Shown: positions 8,453 through 16,712 of the stretch, one piece after another | Position numbering within the stretch: position 1 is the first letter of the stretch | How the letters are laid out: each line of letters starts with the position of its first letter | Assembly (NCBI GenBank): GCA_028874905.1 | Contig: JAPPGZ010000061.1 | Span: 21,290 to 85,289, forward strand | Length of the DNA stretch: 64,000 nt | Reading direction: 5' to 3' | Origin: Gemmatimonadota bacterium | Lineage (GTDB): Bacteria > Gemmatimonadota > Gemmatimonadetes > Longimicrobiales > Gaopeijiaceae | Program-made: the position numbers and the translations under genes | The notes under the pieces: model-generated | Database searches by the model: none | The model's input: only the letters and a program-made list of their open reading frames with translations | Told to the model about the DNA's origin: nothing

Positions 8453-9051
8453 TACAGGTACACCTGGAAGTACAGGAAGGGCCATACGAGGACCACAAAG
8501 TACCAGAACAGCGCAACCACGGACAGGTGTTCCCGGGGCAGTCTGCCCGACTGCAGGCGCAGCCAGGCCCATCCGAGGAGGCCGATCGCAACGACCGCGT
8601 GGGCGGCGTGCGCCCCGATGATCGTGTAGAACAGGCTGCCGTACAGGGACGAGGTCAATGTCAGCCCTTCCCGCAGGAGCGCCACCCACTCCACGCCCTG
8701 CATCGCCACGAACGCCGCGCCAAGCACCGTGGCCACCATGAGCGCCGGCCCGACGGACTTGTTGCCGCGCTGGTAGGCACGGTGCGCGAACAGCAGCACG
8801 ATCCCGCTGAGGATCAGAAACGACGTGTTGACCGCTGTGCGCTCGAAGGGCAGCCGCGGCTGGTCGGGCGGTGGCCACACCGATCCCACGGCGCGTGCCT
8901 TCACGATGAGAAAGCCCGAGATGAACCCCGCGAACAGCATGACCTCGACGAAAACGACGAGTATCATGCCCAGCACTCCGTTCGACACCATCTTCTCGGG
9001 CCGGCGCGGCCTCGGCCGGAACGGAATGATCCTCGCGCCGGCGGTCATCAC
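8452..9051 (-). CDS. Cytochrome c oxidase subunit III (second copy)
   Basis: 199 residues with five hydrophobic segments, the usual number for bacterial subunit III. Family signatures include the helix pair GMILVVFVEVMLFAGFISGFL with an intramembrane Glu, and GAHAAHAVVAIGLLGWAW, then HLSVVALFWYFVVLVWPFLY, which corresponds to the conserved terminal helix (H-x-W/F-HFVD-x-VW in the other copy). It lacks the full HFVD signature found in the first copy at 9762-10331, so it may be a diverged subunit. Start overlaps the stop of the upstream gene (ATGA). Structural subunit in the inner membrane, stabilising the catalytic core. Confidence 0.8.
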   Translation of the reverse strand: MMTAGARIIPFRPRPRRPEKMVSNGVLGMILVVFVEVMLFAGFISGFLIVKARAVGSVWPPPDQPRLPFERTAVNTSFLILSGIVLLFAHRAYQRGNKSVGPALMVATVLGAAFVAMQGVEWVALLREGLTLTSSLYGSLFYTIIGAHAAHAVVAIGLLGWAWLRLQSGRLPREHLSVVALFWYFVVLVWPFLYFQVYL

Positions 9052-9758
9052 GCCCCCTGCGGTCCCACGAGCCGATCCCGGATCCGGCTCACGCCCGGCA
9101 GCCTCATCAGCATGCCTACCACGGGCCCGAGCAGACTGCGCACGATCGGAATGTGGCTGAGCGTCTCGAAAATCAGGATCAGCACGCCGATCGAGAGGAT
9201 GATCGCAACGGCGTTGGTCCCGACGGCAACCAGAATGAGCACCGTCCAGAACCCTGCGTGCGCGAGGTTGTAGCCGCCGGGCAGGAGATTGTCCGTCGAC
9301 TTCTCGGTCGGCACGATGCTGGCGTGCACGACCTCGTCAGCATGATCGTCGGCGTGCACCTCCGGCTCCAGGAGCCCGCGGCCCACCGCCTCCTTGGCGG
9401 CCAGGTTCTCCCACATGCGCCCGTCGTGCAGCTGCACGTCCGGCGCGACCCCGCCCCAGAAGAGCGCCAGCAGGAGCACCGATGCGGCCAGGAAGATCTT
9501 GGCGATCGGGCGCTCGATCGACAGGTGCATGAAGTGCTTCACGACCAGCCCCGCCTTCCAGACCGCGATCCCGAAAGCCGTGATCAGGGTCAGGGTCAGA
9601 CCGACGCCGATCTGCCGCCCGAAGATCTCGACCTGCGCGTCGATCCGCTCGCCCACCAGCGGCCCGGCGATGCTTATCGCCAGCAGGACGAGCAGCAGCA
9701 GGTAGACCCTGACGTAGTGGTTGCCGAAGAATCCCGAGTGTTCCGAGTGACCGGCCAT
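9048..9758 (-). CDS. Cytochrome c oxidase subunit IV-like membrane protein
   Basis: 236 residues. The N-terminal about 110 residues form three transmembrane helices with the COX4-type pattern: YVRVYLLLLVLLAISIAGP, then TLITAFGIAVWKAGLVVKHFMHLSIE (the K-x-x-LV-xxFMHL signature of prokaryotic subunit IV), then a third helix. A soluble His/Asp-rich segment (HADDHADEVVHASI, about 135-148) and two further hydrophobic helices follow, making it longer than the usual roughly 100-residue subunit IV. The extra C-terminal helices are not assignable to a known family by eye. Gap of three bases to the upstream subunit III gene and a four-base overlap with the downstream one. Confidence 0.75.
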   Translation of the reverse strand: MAGHSEHSGFFGNHYVRVYLLLLVLLAISIAGPLVGERIDAQVEIFGRQIGVGLTLTLITAFGIAVWKAGLVVKHFMHLSIERPIAKIFLAASVLLLALFWGGVAPDVQLHDGRMWENLAAKEAVGRGLLEPEVHADDHADEVVHASIVPTEKSTDNLLPGGYNLAHAGFWTVLILVAVGTNAVAIILSIGVLILIFETLSHIPIVRSLLGPVVGMLMRLPGVSRIRDRLVGPQGA

Positions 9759-9761
9759 GGG

Positions 9762-10331
9762 CTATTTCGCGATGTAGAGCAGGGGGAACAGGAAGATCCA
9801 GACAATGTCCACGAAGTGCCAGTAGATCCCGATCAGTTCCACGCGGTGGAGCTCGATGTTCTTCGCGGCGTCGCGCGCGACGATGAACATGATGGCGGCC
9901 CCCGCGATCACGTGGAAGGCGTGCAGCCCCGCGGCCGAGTAGTAGAACGCCCAGAATCCGTTGGAGGTGATCGTGTAGCCGTGGCTGATCTCGTACCACC
10001 ACTCGTACGTCTTGATGCCGATGAAGGTGGCGGCCCCCACGATGGTGCAGTAGAGCCACCTGGCCGCCATCTTGCCGTCCCCGCGCTCGGCTGCCTGGTG
10101 CGCCAGCACGGCGGTAAGGCTCGACGAAAGCAGAACGAAGGTGTTGACCGCCCCGATCGTGGTGTTCGTCACCGCGGCGGCGTCTGCCCACTCCGGGTGC
10201 CCCAGGCGGAACATGACGTACGACGCCAGCAGACCCCCGAAGATGACGACTTCCGAGGCCAGGACCCACCAGACGGCGAGTTTGCCGGTGGCGATCCCGG
10301 TGGCGGCGCGGGTGGTCGCGATCGGCCTCAT
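9762..10331 (-). CDS. coxC: Cytochrome c oxidase subunit III
   Basis: 189 residues with five transmembrane helices. Clear subunit III signatures: WWVLASEVVIFGGLLASYV (conserved intramembrane Glu), NTFVLLSSSLTAVLA, then YYSAAGLHAFHVIAGAA (LHAFHV, family LH-x-hHV) and IYWHFVDIVWIFLFPLLY, the terminal WHFVD-x-VW-x-FLF motif. It lies 55 bases after coxA and three bases before the subunit IV-like gene. It belongs to the aa3-type proton-pumping oxygen reductase encoded here and probably guards proton uptake into the D-channel. Confidence 0.92.
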   Translation of the reverse strand: MRPIATTRAATGIATGKLAVWWVLASEVVIFGGLLASYVMFRLGHPEWADAAAVTNTTIGAVNTFVLLSSSLTAVLAHQAAERGDGKMAARWLYCTIVGAATFIGIKTYEWWYEISHGYTITSNGFWAFYYSAAGLHAFHVIAGAAIMFIVARDAAKNIELHRVELIGIYWHFVDIVWIFLFPLLYIAK

Positions 10332-10386
10332 GCCGCCGGACTCGCGCTGAAGGGCAAGGATACGACGCGGGAATGCGTGCGGAGCA

Positions 10387-12117
10387 TCAGGAGCCTCTTG
10401 GGGAGGGTTCGTTCTGCGGCCAGTAGTCGTCCTCGCGGTCCGGCACGCTGTATTCGTACGGGCCGCGGTAGACGACCGGCATCTCGTCCGGACGCCAGTT
10501 GCCGTGCGGTGGGGGGGACTCGGTGGTCCACTCGAGCGAATTTGCCTTCCACGGATTCCTCGGCGCCTTCGGCCCGTGGCGCATGGTCTTGTACCAGTTG
10601 TAGAAGAAGACGAACTGGAAGGCGAGCATGATCAGGAGCGACGCCGTGGCGAGTACGCGCATGTTCTGGAACCAGTCGAGCGCCAGTTCGGGGAAGTGCG
10701 AGTAGTTGTAGATCCTGCGGTGCTGCCCTCCCATCCCGAGCACGAAGAGCGGGATGAAGATCATGTTGAAGGGTATGATGGTCCCCCAGAAGTGGATCTT
10801 GCCGAGCCGGTCGTCCATCATCTTCCCGAACATCTTCGGGAACCAGTAGGTGATGGCCGCAAAGGCCCCGATAATCGCGATCGGGAAGAACGTGTAGTGG
10901 AAGTGGGCGAGCACGAAGTAGGTGTCATGGAAGTAGATGTCGGCACCCGCCGCGCCCAGGAAGATCCCGGTCACACCTCCGATCAGGAACGTGGCCACGA
11001 AGGCGAGCGCCCAAAGCATGGGCGTGTTGAGCGTGATCGACCCCCCATACAGCGTGGCAATGTAAACGAAGCACAACTCCGCGATGGGGACCGAGATCAA
11101 TAGCGTGGTGATGGTGAAGATGTTCGCCATTCGCGGGTCGATTCCCGCGATGAACTGGTGGTGTGCCCACACGAAGAAGCTCAGCACGCCCGTGGCCACG
11201 ACCGTGAAGATGACGGTCCGGTAGGCGAAGACCTTCTTGCGCGCGAAGGTCGTGATGATCTCGATCACGACGCCCATCGCCGGGAGCAGCACGACATAAA
11301 CCTCCGGGTGGCCGAAGAACCAGAAGAGGTGCTGCCACAGGATCGGGTCGCCGCCGGTGGCCGGATTGAAGAACCCGGTCCCGATCGTCTGGTCGAAGAT
11401 GAGCATGATCGCGCCGGCCAGCAGCGGTCCGACGGACAGCATGAAGAGGATGCTGGCGACGACGATCATCCACGCCACGATCGGCACGTCGAAGGCGCGC
11501 ATGCCGGGCGCGCGCGAGTTCATCAGCGTGGTTATGAAGTTGATCCCGCCCAGCAGGAACGCCACGAACTCCAGTCCCACGCCGATCACCCACAGGGTAC
11601 TCCCAAGGGGTGTGAGGTTGTAGGTCGAGTCCGCCGACAGCGGTGGATAGGCCGTCCAGGCGCCCGCGAAGCCCCCTCCCTCGACGACCAGCGATGCCAG
11701 AATGACGATCGTGCTGACGAAGAAGACCTGGAAGGACAGCCGGTTGACCTTGGGGAACACCATGTCGTCGGCGCCGACCATGAGCGGGATCAGGTAGTTC
11801 CCGAAGGCGGCCAGCAGCACGGGCATGGCCACCCAGAAAATCATGATCGTGCCGTGGTTCGTGACGAGGGCGTTGTATTCGCCCGGCGAGACCATCCCGA
11901 AGCCGGGCACGTCGATGCCCGGGAAGGCCAGTTGCATGCGGAACACGTACGCCATGAACCCGCCGATCAGCGCCATGAACATGCCCGTGAACATGTACTG
12001 CATGGCGATGACCTTGTGGTCCGTGGACCAGAGGTACTTCAGCCACCCCTGGGGACCGTGGTCCGCGTGGTCGTCGTGGTGATGGCCGTGTGTCAGATCG
12101 ACCGCTGGCTCAACCAT
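10387..12117 (-). CDS. coxA: Cytochrome c oxidase subunit I (A-type heme-copper oxygen reductase)
   Basis: 576 residues, the normal length. All metal ligands are visible: His88 (NHGTIM, heme a), His270 in WFFGHPEVY with Glu272 and cross-link Tyr274, His319/His320 (CuB, WAHHQF), His405 (heme a3) and His407 (heme a) in LAHFHYTFF. The GHPEVY motif marks an A-type enzyme. The N-terminus is unusually His/Asp-rich (residues 10-20, HGHHHDDHADH), a possible copper-binding tail. This is the catalytic subunit that reduces oxygen to water and pumps protons across the inner membrane. It is 15 bases downstream of coxB. No heme A synthase or Sco-type copper chaperone gene is in the window. Confidence 0.97.
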   Translation of the reverse strand: MVEPAVDLTHGHHHDDHADHGPQGWLKYLWSTDHKVIAMQYMFTGMFMALIGGFMAYVFRMQLAFPGIDVPGFGMVSPGEYNALVTNHGTIMIFWVAMPVLLAAFGNYLIPLMVGADDMVFPKVNRLSFQVFFVSTIVILASLVVEGGGFAGAWTAYPPLSADSTYNLTPLGSTLWVIGVGLEFVAFLLGGINFITTLMNSRAPGMRAFDVPIVAWMIVVASILFMLSVGPLLAGAIMLIFDQTIGTGFFNPATGGDPILWQHLFWFFGHPEVYVVLLPAMGVVIEIITTFARKKVFAYRTVIFTVVATGVLSFFVWAHHQFIAGIDPRMANIFTITTLLISVPIAELCFVYIATLYGGSITLNTPMLWALAFVATFLIGGVTGIFLGAAGADIYFHDTYFVLAHFHYTFFPIAIIGAFAAITYWFPKMFGKMMDDRLGKIHFWGTIIPFNMIFIPLFVLGMGGQHRRIYNYSHFPELALDWFQNMRVLATASLLIMLAFQFVFFYNWYKTMRHGPKAPRNPWKANSLEWTTESPPPHGNWRPDEMPVVYRGPYEYSVPDREDDYWPQNEPSPRGS

Positions 12118-12132
12118 ACTCGGTACTCCGTT

Positions 12133-12894
12133 CTAGCTGCCGGGCGAAGGGGCGTTCGCGTCCGTCGCCGCGGCTGTCACCGCCGGCGCGTTCGCCGCCA
12201 CCCAGGCTGCGTGTTCTTCGGCCGTCTCCACCATCACCCTGGCCGCCATGACTCCATGACCGAAGCCGCAGATCTCCGCGCACTGCACGTCGAACTCGCC
12301 CGTCACGGTCGGCTGGAACCAGCCGGTGATGCTGCGGCCCGGGATCGCGTCCTGCTTGATGCGCCATACCGGGACCGAGAAGCTGTGGAGAACGTCCGTC
12401 GCCTCCAGCTTGAAGTGGTACACCTTCTCGTTCTCCACGTGGAGTTCGTCCACGGTGAAGATGTCGTCCGGCGTGTCGAGCTCACCGTCCGCGCCGGGGT
12501 GCTGGAACGTCCAGGCCCACTGCTGGCCGATGACCCGGATCACCGCGTCCGGATTCTCCGGCAGCGTCATCTTGATGTTGTTCCACACCTTGAACGACAC
12601 GGCGATGATCAGAACGTCGAAGACGAGCACCGCCAGGTGGGGATAGGTGATCCACCGCTTGTGTTTCTTGTTCTTGCCGTCGATGTAGTCGGCCCTGCGC
12701 CCGTCCCCCTTCGCCCTGAACCGCATGATGAAGTACACGAAGATGAGCTCGGCGGCGAGGAACCACACCCCGACCACCACCAGCACGAGAAGGATCAGGA
12801 AATCGATGTCGCCGGCGTAGGAAGACCCGATCCGGATCAGGCCGATGTCGTCGAAGAAGTGTCCGGCGCGCTCCCAGAAGCTCATTTCGTTCAT
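12133..12894 (-). CDS. coxB: Cytochrome c oxidase subunit II (CuA)
   Basis: 253 residues with two N-terminal transmembrane helices (about 32-57 and 86-102) followed by a periplasmic cupredoxin domain. The CuA site is complete: His170 (DVLHSFSVPV), Cys205, Glu207, Cys209, His213 and Met216 in CAEICGFGHGVM. VIGQQWAWTFQHPG is the aromatic electron-entry region. There is no fused heme c domain, so the electron donor is separate, presumably the tri-heme cytochrome encoded two genes upstream. No canonical cleavable signal is seen. The start lies inside a short tandem duplication (12883-12916). An alternative start is the ATG three codons later. Confidence 0.95.
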   Translation of the reverse strand: MNEMSFWERAGHFFDDIGLIRIGSSYAGDIDFLILLVLVVVGVWFLAAELIFVYFIMRFRAKGDGRRADYIDGKNKKHKRWITYPHLAVLVFDVLIIAVSFKVWNNIKMTLPENPDAVIRVIGQQWAWTFQHPGADGELDTPDDIFTVDELHVENEKVYHFKLEATDVLHSFSVPVWRIKQDAIPGRSITGWFQPTVTGEFDVQCAEICGFGHGVMAARVMVETAEEHAAWVAANAPAVTAAATDANAPSPGS

Positions 12895-12916
12895 TGCAGC
12901 AAATCGTTCATTGCAG
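12883..12916. repeat. 17-bp tandem duplication at the coxB start
   Basis: On the minus strand CTGCAATGAACGA occurs twice with a 17-base period. The first copy ends the small upstream gene (CTG CAA TGA); the second supplies the ATG of coxB. Thirteen of 17 positions are identical. It looks like a slippage duplication that separated what may once have been an overlapping stop/start. Confidence 0.6.
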
Positions 12917-13090
12917 GATGAAGTTGTAGACGACCGCCGAGCCGATGAACCCCACCGCCAGCCAGAACGTCACGCGCAGCGTCTTCTTCGCGAAGATGAT
13001 CGCCTCGTTGCTCTCGTCAGGGGGAGCCGCGGGGATTTCGGCCGCCAGCTCGGCGTGCGTCGGTTTGTCCGAAGGCGGGTTTGCTGCCAT
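12908..13090 (-). CDS. Small single-helix membrane protein of the oxidase operon
   Basis: 60 residues: a polar, Pro/Glu-rich N-terminus, then basic KKTLR and a single transmembrane helix VTFWLAVGFIGSAVVYNFIL at the extreme C-terminus. It sits between the tri-heme cytochrome c gene (6-base gap) and coxB (13-base gap). Placement and topology resemble small accessory subunits of bacterial oxidases, but I recognise no named family. The tail-anchored arrangement would leave the acidic N-terminal part in the cytoplasm under the positive-inside rule. Confidence 0.65.
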   Translation of the reverse strand: MAANPPSDKPTHAELAAEIPAAPPDESNEAIIFAKKTLRVTFWLAVGFIGSAVVYNFILQ

Positions 13091-13096
13091 GGCTGT

Positions 13097-14113
13097 TCAG
13101 CGGCTGAGGGTGTAGACGTAGGCGGCGACTGCGCGCAACTGCTCGTCGGTGAGCGGCATGCCCGCGCGGGGCTGCATGAGCCCGGGGTGCTCCACGGGCT
13201 GGGGAACCCCGGTCATGATGATGTCGACGATCGACTCGTACTCGCCGTCGATGTTGAGCCATACGTCGTCGGTGAGGTTCGGGGCCAGCGGTCCGCCCGG
13301 ACCCTCGCGGAGGTGGCAGGTGAAGCAGATCCCCGTGTTGCCGTTGAAGATCTCCTGTCCCTCCTGGGCCATGGCGACAGTGACGCCCTCCGGCAGGATG
13401 GCGGGGTCGACATCGAGCGGCTCGAGCGGCGGCGGCGGTGGGGCGGGCGCCCTGCGGGGCAGCCGCTGCATGGTCATGATGTAGGCGGTGACGTCGTCGA
13501 TGCGCTCGTCCGTGAAGCCTGTCATGGCGGCGCGCATGTTCGCGCCGAAGCCGTCTCCGCCGGCGCCGCGGATCCCGTCGCGGTACTTCCGCAGCGACGA
13601 TGCGATATACCAGTCGCCCAGGTGGAGCAGCGAAGGCGCGGCGAGCGTCTCAAGGCCCCTTCCGTCCCGTCCGTGGCAGTTCGCGCAAAGAAGCAGGTAG
13701 TCCTCCTCGCCGGTCGCCACGTCTCCCTCGCCGGTGGCGGGCGGATCGGGGATCGGGAGGCTGTACACGTACGCGATGACGGCCTCGATATCTTCGTCTT
13801 CCGCGATCAGCGCCCGCGACATCGGACGCATGCGCAGCCCCTCGGTGTCCATGTAGTGATAGCCGCGCTGGCCGCTGCGGAACTTGTCAATCTGGGTGTT
13901 GAGGTACCACTGCGACGCCCCCGCAATCGCCGGCGCCCCCAGTATCTCGTCGCCCTCGCCCTCGTCGCCGTGACACGGGGCGCAGGTGTCGAAGAGCTGC
14001 TCGCCCCGGGCCACCAGGGCATCCGCGCCGCTGCAGGCCGTGGTGACCACCGACAGGATTACTGCTGCCAAGGCGTGACGGAAGGATGATTGCCCTGTCA
14101 GGAACCGCGTCAT
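13097..14113 (-). CDS. Tri-heme cytochrome c lipoprotein, probable oxidase electron donor
   Basis: 338 residues from ATG 14113 (GAGGA just upstream); an ATG at 14155 would add 14 residues. The lipoprotein signal ends TTAC27. Three class I cytochrome c domains follow, each with CxxCH: CAPCH (44-48), CANCH (143-147) and CFTCH (263-267). Candidate Met ligands are in MRPMSRAL, NMRAAMTGF and RAGMPLTDEQ. A Pro-rich hinge (about 222-235) separates domains two and three. The first two domains resemble the di-heme c4 type; the third resembles a single oxidase-associated domain. As first gene of the oxidase operon and anchored at the membrane, it probably delivers electrons to CuA. Confidence 0.88.
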   Translation of the reverse strand: MTRFLTGQSSFRHALAAVILSVVTTACSGADALVARGEQLFDTCAPCHGDEGEGDEILGAPAIAGASQWYLNTQIDKFRSGQRGYHYMDTEGLRMRPMSRALIAEDEDIEAVIAYVYSLPIPDPPATGEGDVATGEEDYLLLCANCHGRDGRGLETLAAPSLLHLGDWYIASSLRKYRDGIRGAGGDGFGANMRAAMTGFTDERIDDVTAYIMTMQRLPRRAPAPPPPPLEPLDVDPAILPEGVTVAMAQEGQEIFNGNTGICFTCHLREGPGGPLAPNLTDDVWLNIDGEYESIVDIIMTGVPQPVEHPGLMQPRAGMPLTDEQLRAVAAYVYTLSR

Positions 14114-14284
14114 GAGTCCTCGCCCGGCGGGCTGTTGGTCCGTTGGAATGTGCATCCCTTAAAGTCGCCAATCCGGCGCGCGGATTCTAGCGACCTGCGT
14201 TCCGGCGGGCAATCCCGGCAGCGGCCGGGCAATCCCGGGAGCAGCCCGGCAGCCACTTGGCGCAGGCGGCCGGGCGCGGGCGGA

Positions 14285-14728
14285 CTACGGCGTGAGTGGC
14301 GGGCCGCGACGCAATCTGCCCCGCGTGGTCACGACGATTGCGCCTCCGCTGTACCCCGTGCCGAACCGGATGGTGGCATCCGCGGCGTTGAAGAACTGGA
14401 TGCGCTCAACCTCCGAAATGGGGATCTGGGCCAGGTCTTCGAGAGTGCCCTGCACACGGCCGTCGACGACCACTCCTACCACAGGTTCCGGGTTGCCGGG
14501 GGTCCGCATGGGGCGCGCCCGAAGCCATTGCGGACGCAGGAGCCTGACCGCGTCCATGACATGGTCCACCATGGTCTCGTCCAGTTGGGCGCGAGTGATT
14601 TCATTCCGCCCGGACGTGGGTGCCGAGCTTTCTCCCGTGGTCGCGCACGCGGTCGCGCCTCCGAGCGCGAGAATCGCGGCCAGCGCGAAAACCGTCGCCC
14701 TGCTCCCCAAACCATTGGATTTCGTCAA
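14285..14728 (-). CDS. TonB-receptor plug-like lipoprotein without barrel
   Basis: 147 residues. The lipoprotein signal ends TACATT. The body looks like a plug-domain fragment: it starts NEITRAQLDE, continues AVRLLRPQWLRAR, then PVVGVVVDGRVQGTLEDLAQ and ends with the plug signature IPISEVERIQFF, DATIRFGTGYSGGAIVVTTR. No beta-barrel follows. Similar short plug-only lipoproteins seem frequent in Gemmatimonadota (recall, not searched); their role is unknown. It is 4 bases downstream of the S15 hydrolase gene, so it belongs to that operon. A 130-base gap containing GC-rich inverted repeats separates it from the oxidase operon. Confidence 0.7.
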   Translation of the reverse strand: MTKSNGLGSRATVFALAAILALGGATACATTGESSAPTSGRNEITRAQLDETMVDHVMDAVRLLRPQWLRARPMRTPGNPEPVVGVVVDGRVQGTLEDLAQIPISEVERIQFFNAADATIRFGTGYSGGAIVVTTRGRLRRGPPLTP

Positions 14729-14732
14729 GACA

Positions 14733-16712
14733 CTACTCCTTCTGTGCGGTAACGACCGGCAGCACCACGTGGGAGAGGCGGCCGGGCGAGTGATGAACGG
14801 TATTGCGCGCGATCACCCACTCCGTCTCGTCGTAGTTATTACCACCGGTGTTCAGATTGCGTTCCCATCGGGGGAAGCTCGAAGAGGTGACTTCGAGGCG
14901 GATCCGGTGCCCCGGCAGGAACTGGTTCGCCGTTGCCTGCAGGTCGATCCGGACCTCGTACACTTCTCCCTCCTCCATCCAGATCTTGCGGCCGTAGCCC
15001 TCGCGGTAGCGGGCGCGCTGGATACCCTCTTGGACGTTCACAGGGGTGCCGTCGGGTTGCACGTCCACCAGCTTGGCGACAAAGTCGGTGTCGCGCGCGT
15101 CCGATGAGACATGCAGGACCAGCTCGATGGGGCCGGTCACCTCCAGCGCGTCGGTGAGCGGCTCGGAAGTGTAGACGAGAACGTCGTCGCGGTCCTCCAC
15201 GGCCGACTGGTCAAAGCCTCCGGCGGGGGCCTCCGCGGTGCCGGTGCAGCAAACGGGACCCCCGATGGTGGGGACGGGGTCGTCGGGGTCGTAGACGAAT
15301 ACGTCGGCGGGCTGATCGGTGGCCGGCGCCTCCCAGGAGAGCCGGCCGTCGCCGTCGCGGGTGTTAGCGTTGCCCTCGCTGTGGAGGTACATGGGGCGGA
15401 ACTCGGTGCCCTCGACCGGCCAGGAGTCCGCGGAACGCCACTCGTTCGCCCCCATCAGATAGTATTGGAGACGCGGCATGCCTTCAAAGTCTGCGCCTTC
15501 AGTGCCTGCACCGGCAGCGCCCGCATACTCGCCGCCCGCGCCGTCCCCCCGCAGCCAGTGGTCGAACCAGCGCAGGTAGATATTCCAGTAGTCGAGGCGG
15601 GCGTCGCCCAGGTCGCGTTCGCCGACCACCGTGCGCGAGGTGGCGATCTCCGAGGTGCAGTGGTCGGTGGGGGAGATGATTGCGAACTGGTTGTTGCGGC
15701 CGCGGTCGGACTCGGCGTTGTCGCTGAGGAGGTTGAAGAGCTTGAGGGTCTCGGAGACGCCGAGGTCGTACCAGGAGTTGACGTGGAGCGCGGGCACGTC
15801 GAAGCGGTCCTCGTCGTTGACGTAGCCGATGTGATCCCACCACGGGTCGCCGGGCTCGTGGGAGACGAAAGCTTCGAAGTCCGTGGGCGGGGCGCCGGCG
15901 GCCTTGAGCATGTCGATGTACGGCAGTGTTCGCCACGCGGCCTGGAAGTCGAGTTCGCCAGGGTTCGGCGCCGGATTGATCATCTCCTCGACCTGGAGCA
16001 CGACGTCGCGGGGCGTTCCCGGCGGTATGCGGTAGAAGACCTTGGTGCCGGCGCCGCGAAACCAGCCCAGGCTGGCGGCCAGCTCGGTCGCGCCCCCGAA
16101 GATCACGCCGAAGTAGCGCAGACTGCCGCCTGCGGCCTGCGGGAGGGCGGCCGCGTGGTTCGGATTGCGGGTGGCGGCCAGCTGCATCTGGTTTTCGCCC
16201 AGATAGGAGCAGCCGTAGGTGCCGACGCGCCCGTTCGCCCACGGCTGACCTGCGAGCCACGAGACCATGTCGTAGCCGTCGCGCCGGTCGTCGCGCGACA
16301 CGAAATACTCGCCCTCGGACTGATACCTGCCGCGCATGTCCTGTACCGCGACGGCGAAGCCGTGGCTGGCGAACCAGCGGGCGGCCGAGTTCTCGCGGCG
16401 GTGTGGCATCTTGCTGTAGGGCGTGCGGATCTGGATGACCGGCAGCGGCTCCGGGGCGCCGACGGGGAAGTAGAAGTCGGTGGCCAGGCGGACGCCGTCG
16501 CGCATGGGGACCATGTACGTGGGGTCCAGGCGGACATCGTAGGTGCCTTCGGGGCGGGGGAACGGGCCTTCGGCGTCTTCGGGGGTGGCGGTGGGGGCGG
16601 AGCCTGCCTGGGAACCGGTGTCCGCCGGGACGCACGCGACCGCGGAGAGCAGAAGTGCAATTGCGAGGGAGATCGGGTGCGGGCGTCGGTCGGTCGCGTA
16701 ATGGTCAGTCAT
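14733..16712 (-). CDS. Exported CocE/NonD-type (S15) hydrolase
   Basis: 659 residues with a lipoprotein-type signal (SLAIALLLSAVAC27). The S15/CocE alpha/beta-hydrolase domain carries the nucleophile elbow TYGCSYLGENQMQ (Ser169, GxSYxG), preceded by RTPYSK and VQDMRGRYQSEGE, both typical of this family. The C-terminal galactose-binding-like jelly roll contains PGHRIRLEVTSSSFPRWERNLNTG, also characteristic. Relatives are cocaine esterase, glutaryl-7-ACA acylase and Xaa-Pro dipeptidyl peptidase. It therefore cleaves an ester or amide outside the cytoplasm; the substrate is unknown. Its start overlaps the end of the upstream keto-acid cleavage gene by 8 bases, suggesting a shared pathway. Confidence 0.88.
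   Translation of the reverse strand: MTDHYATDRRPHPISLAIALLLSAVACVPADTGSQAGSAPTATPEDAEGPFPRPEGTYDVRLDPTYMVPMRDGVRLATDFYFPVGAPEPLPVIQIRTPYSKMPHRRENSAARWFASHGFAVAVQDMRGRYQSEGEYFVSRDDRRDGYDMVSWLAGQPWANGRVGTYGCSYLGENQMQLAATRNPNHAAALPQAAGGSLRYFGVIFGGATELAASLGWFRGAGTKVFYRIPPGTPRDVVLQVEEMINPAPNPGELDFQAAWRTLPYIDMLKAAGAPPTDFEAFVSHEPGDPWWDHIGYVNDEDRFDVPALHVNSWYDLGVSETLKLFNLLSDNAESDRGRNNQFAIISPTDHCTSEIATSRTVVGERDLGDARLDYWNIYLRWFDHWLRGDGAGGEYAGAAGAGTEGADFEGMPRLQYYLMGANEWRSADSWPVEGTEFRPMYLHSEGNANTRDGDGRLSWEAPATDQPADVFVYDPDDPVPTIGGPVCCTGTAEAPAGGFDQSAVEDRDDVLVYTSEPLTDALEVTGPIELVLHVSSDARDTDFVAKLVDVQPDGTPVNVQEGIQRARYREGYGRKIWMEEGEVYEVRIDLQATANQFLPGHRIRLEVTSSSFPRWERNLNTGGNNYDETEWVIARNTVHHSPGRLSHVVLPVVTAQKE

Noticed and set aside
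11158..12921. 587-codon open frame antisense to coxA and coxB
   Set aside because: Translation is rich in His/Asp/Glu/Arg with no fold signature and is fully explained as the antisense of two textbook oxidase subunits.
14156..14284. GC-rich inverted repeats between the plug lipoprotein and the oxidase operon
   Set aside because: CGGGCAATCCCGG occurs twice and several 5-6 bp stems exist, but none is strong or followed by a T-run; in such GC content these arise by chance.
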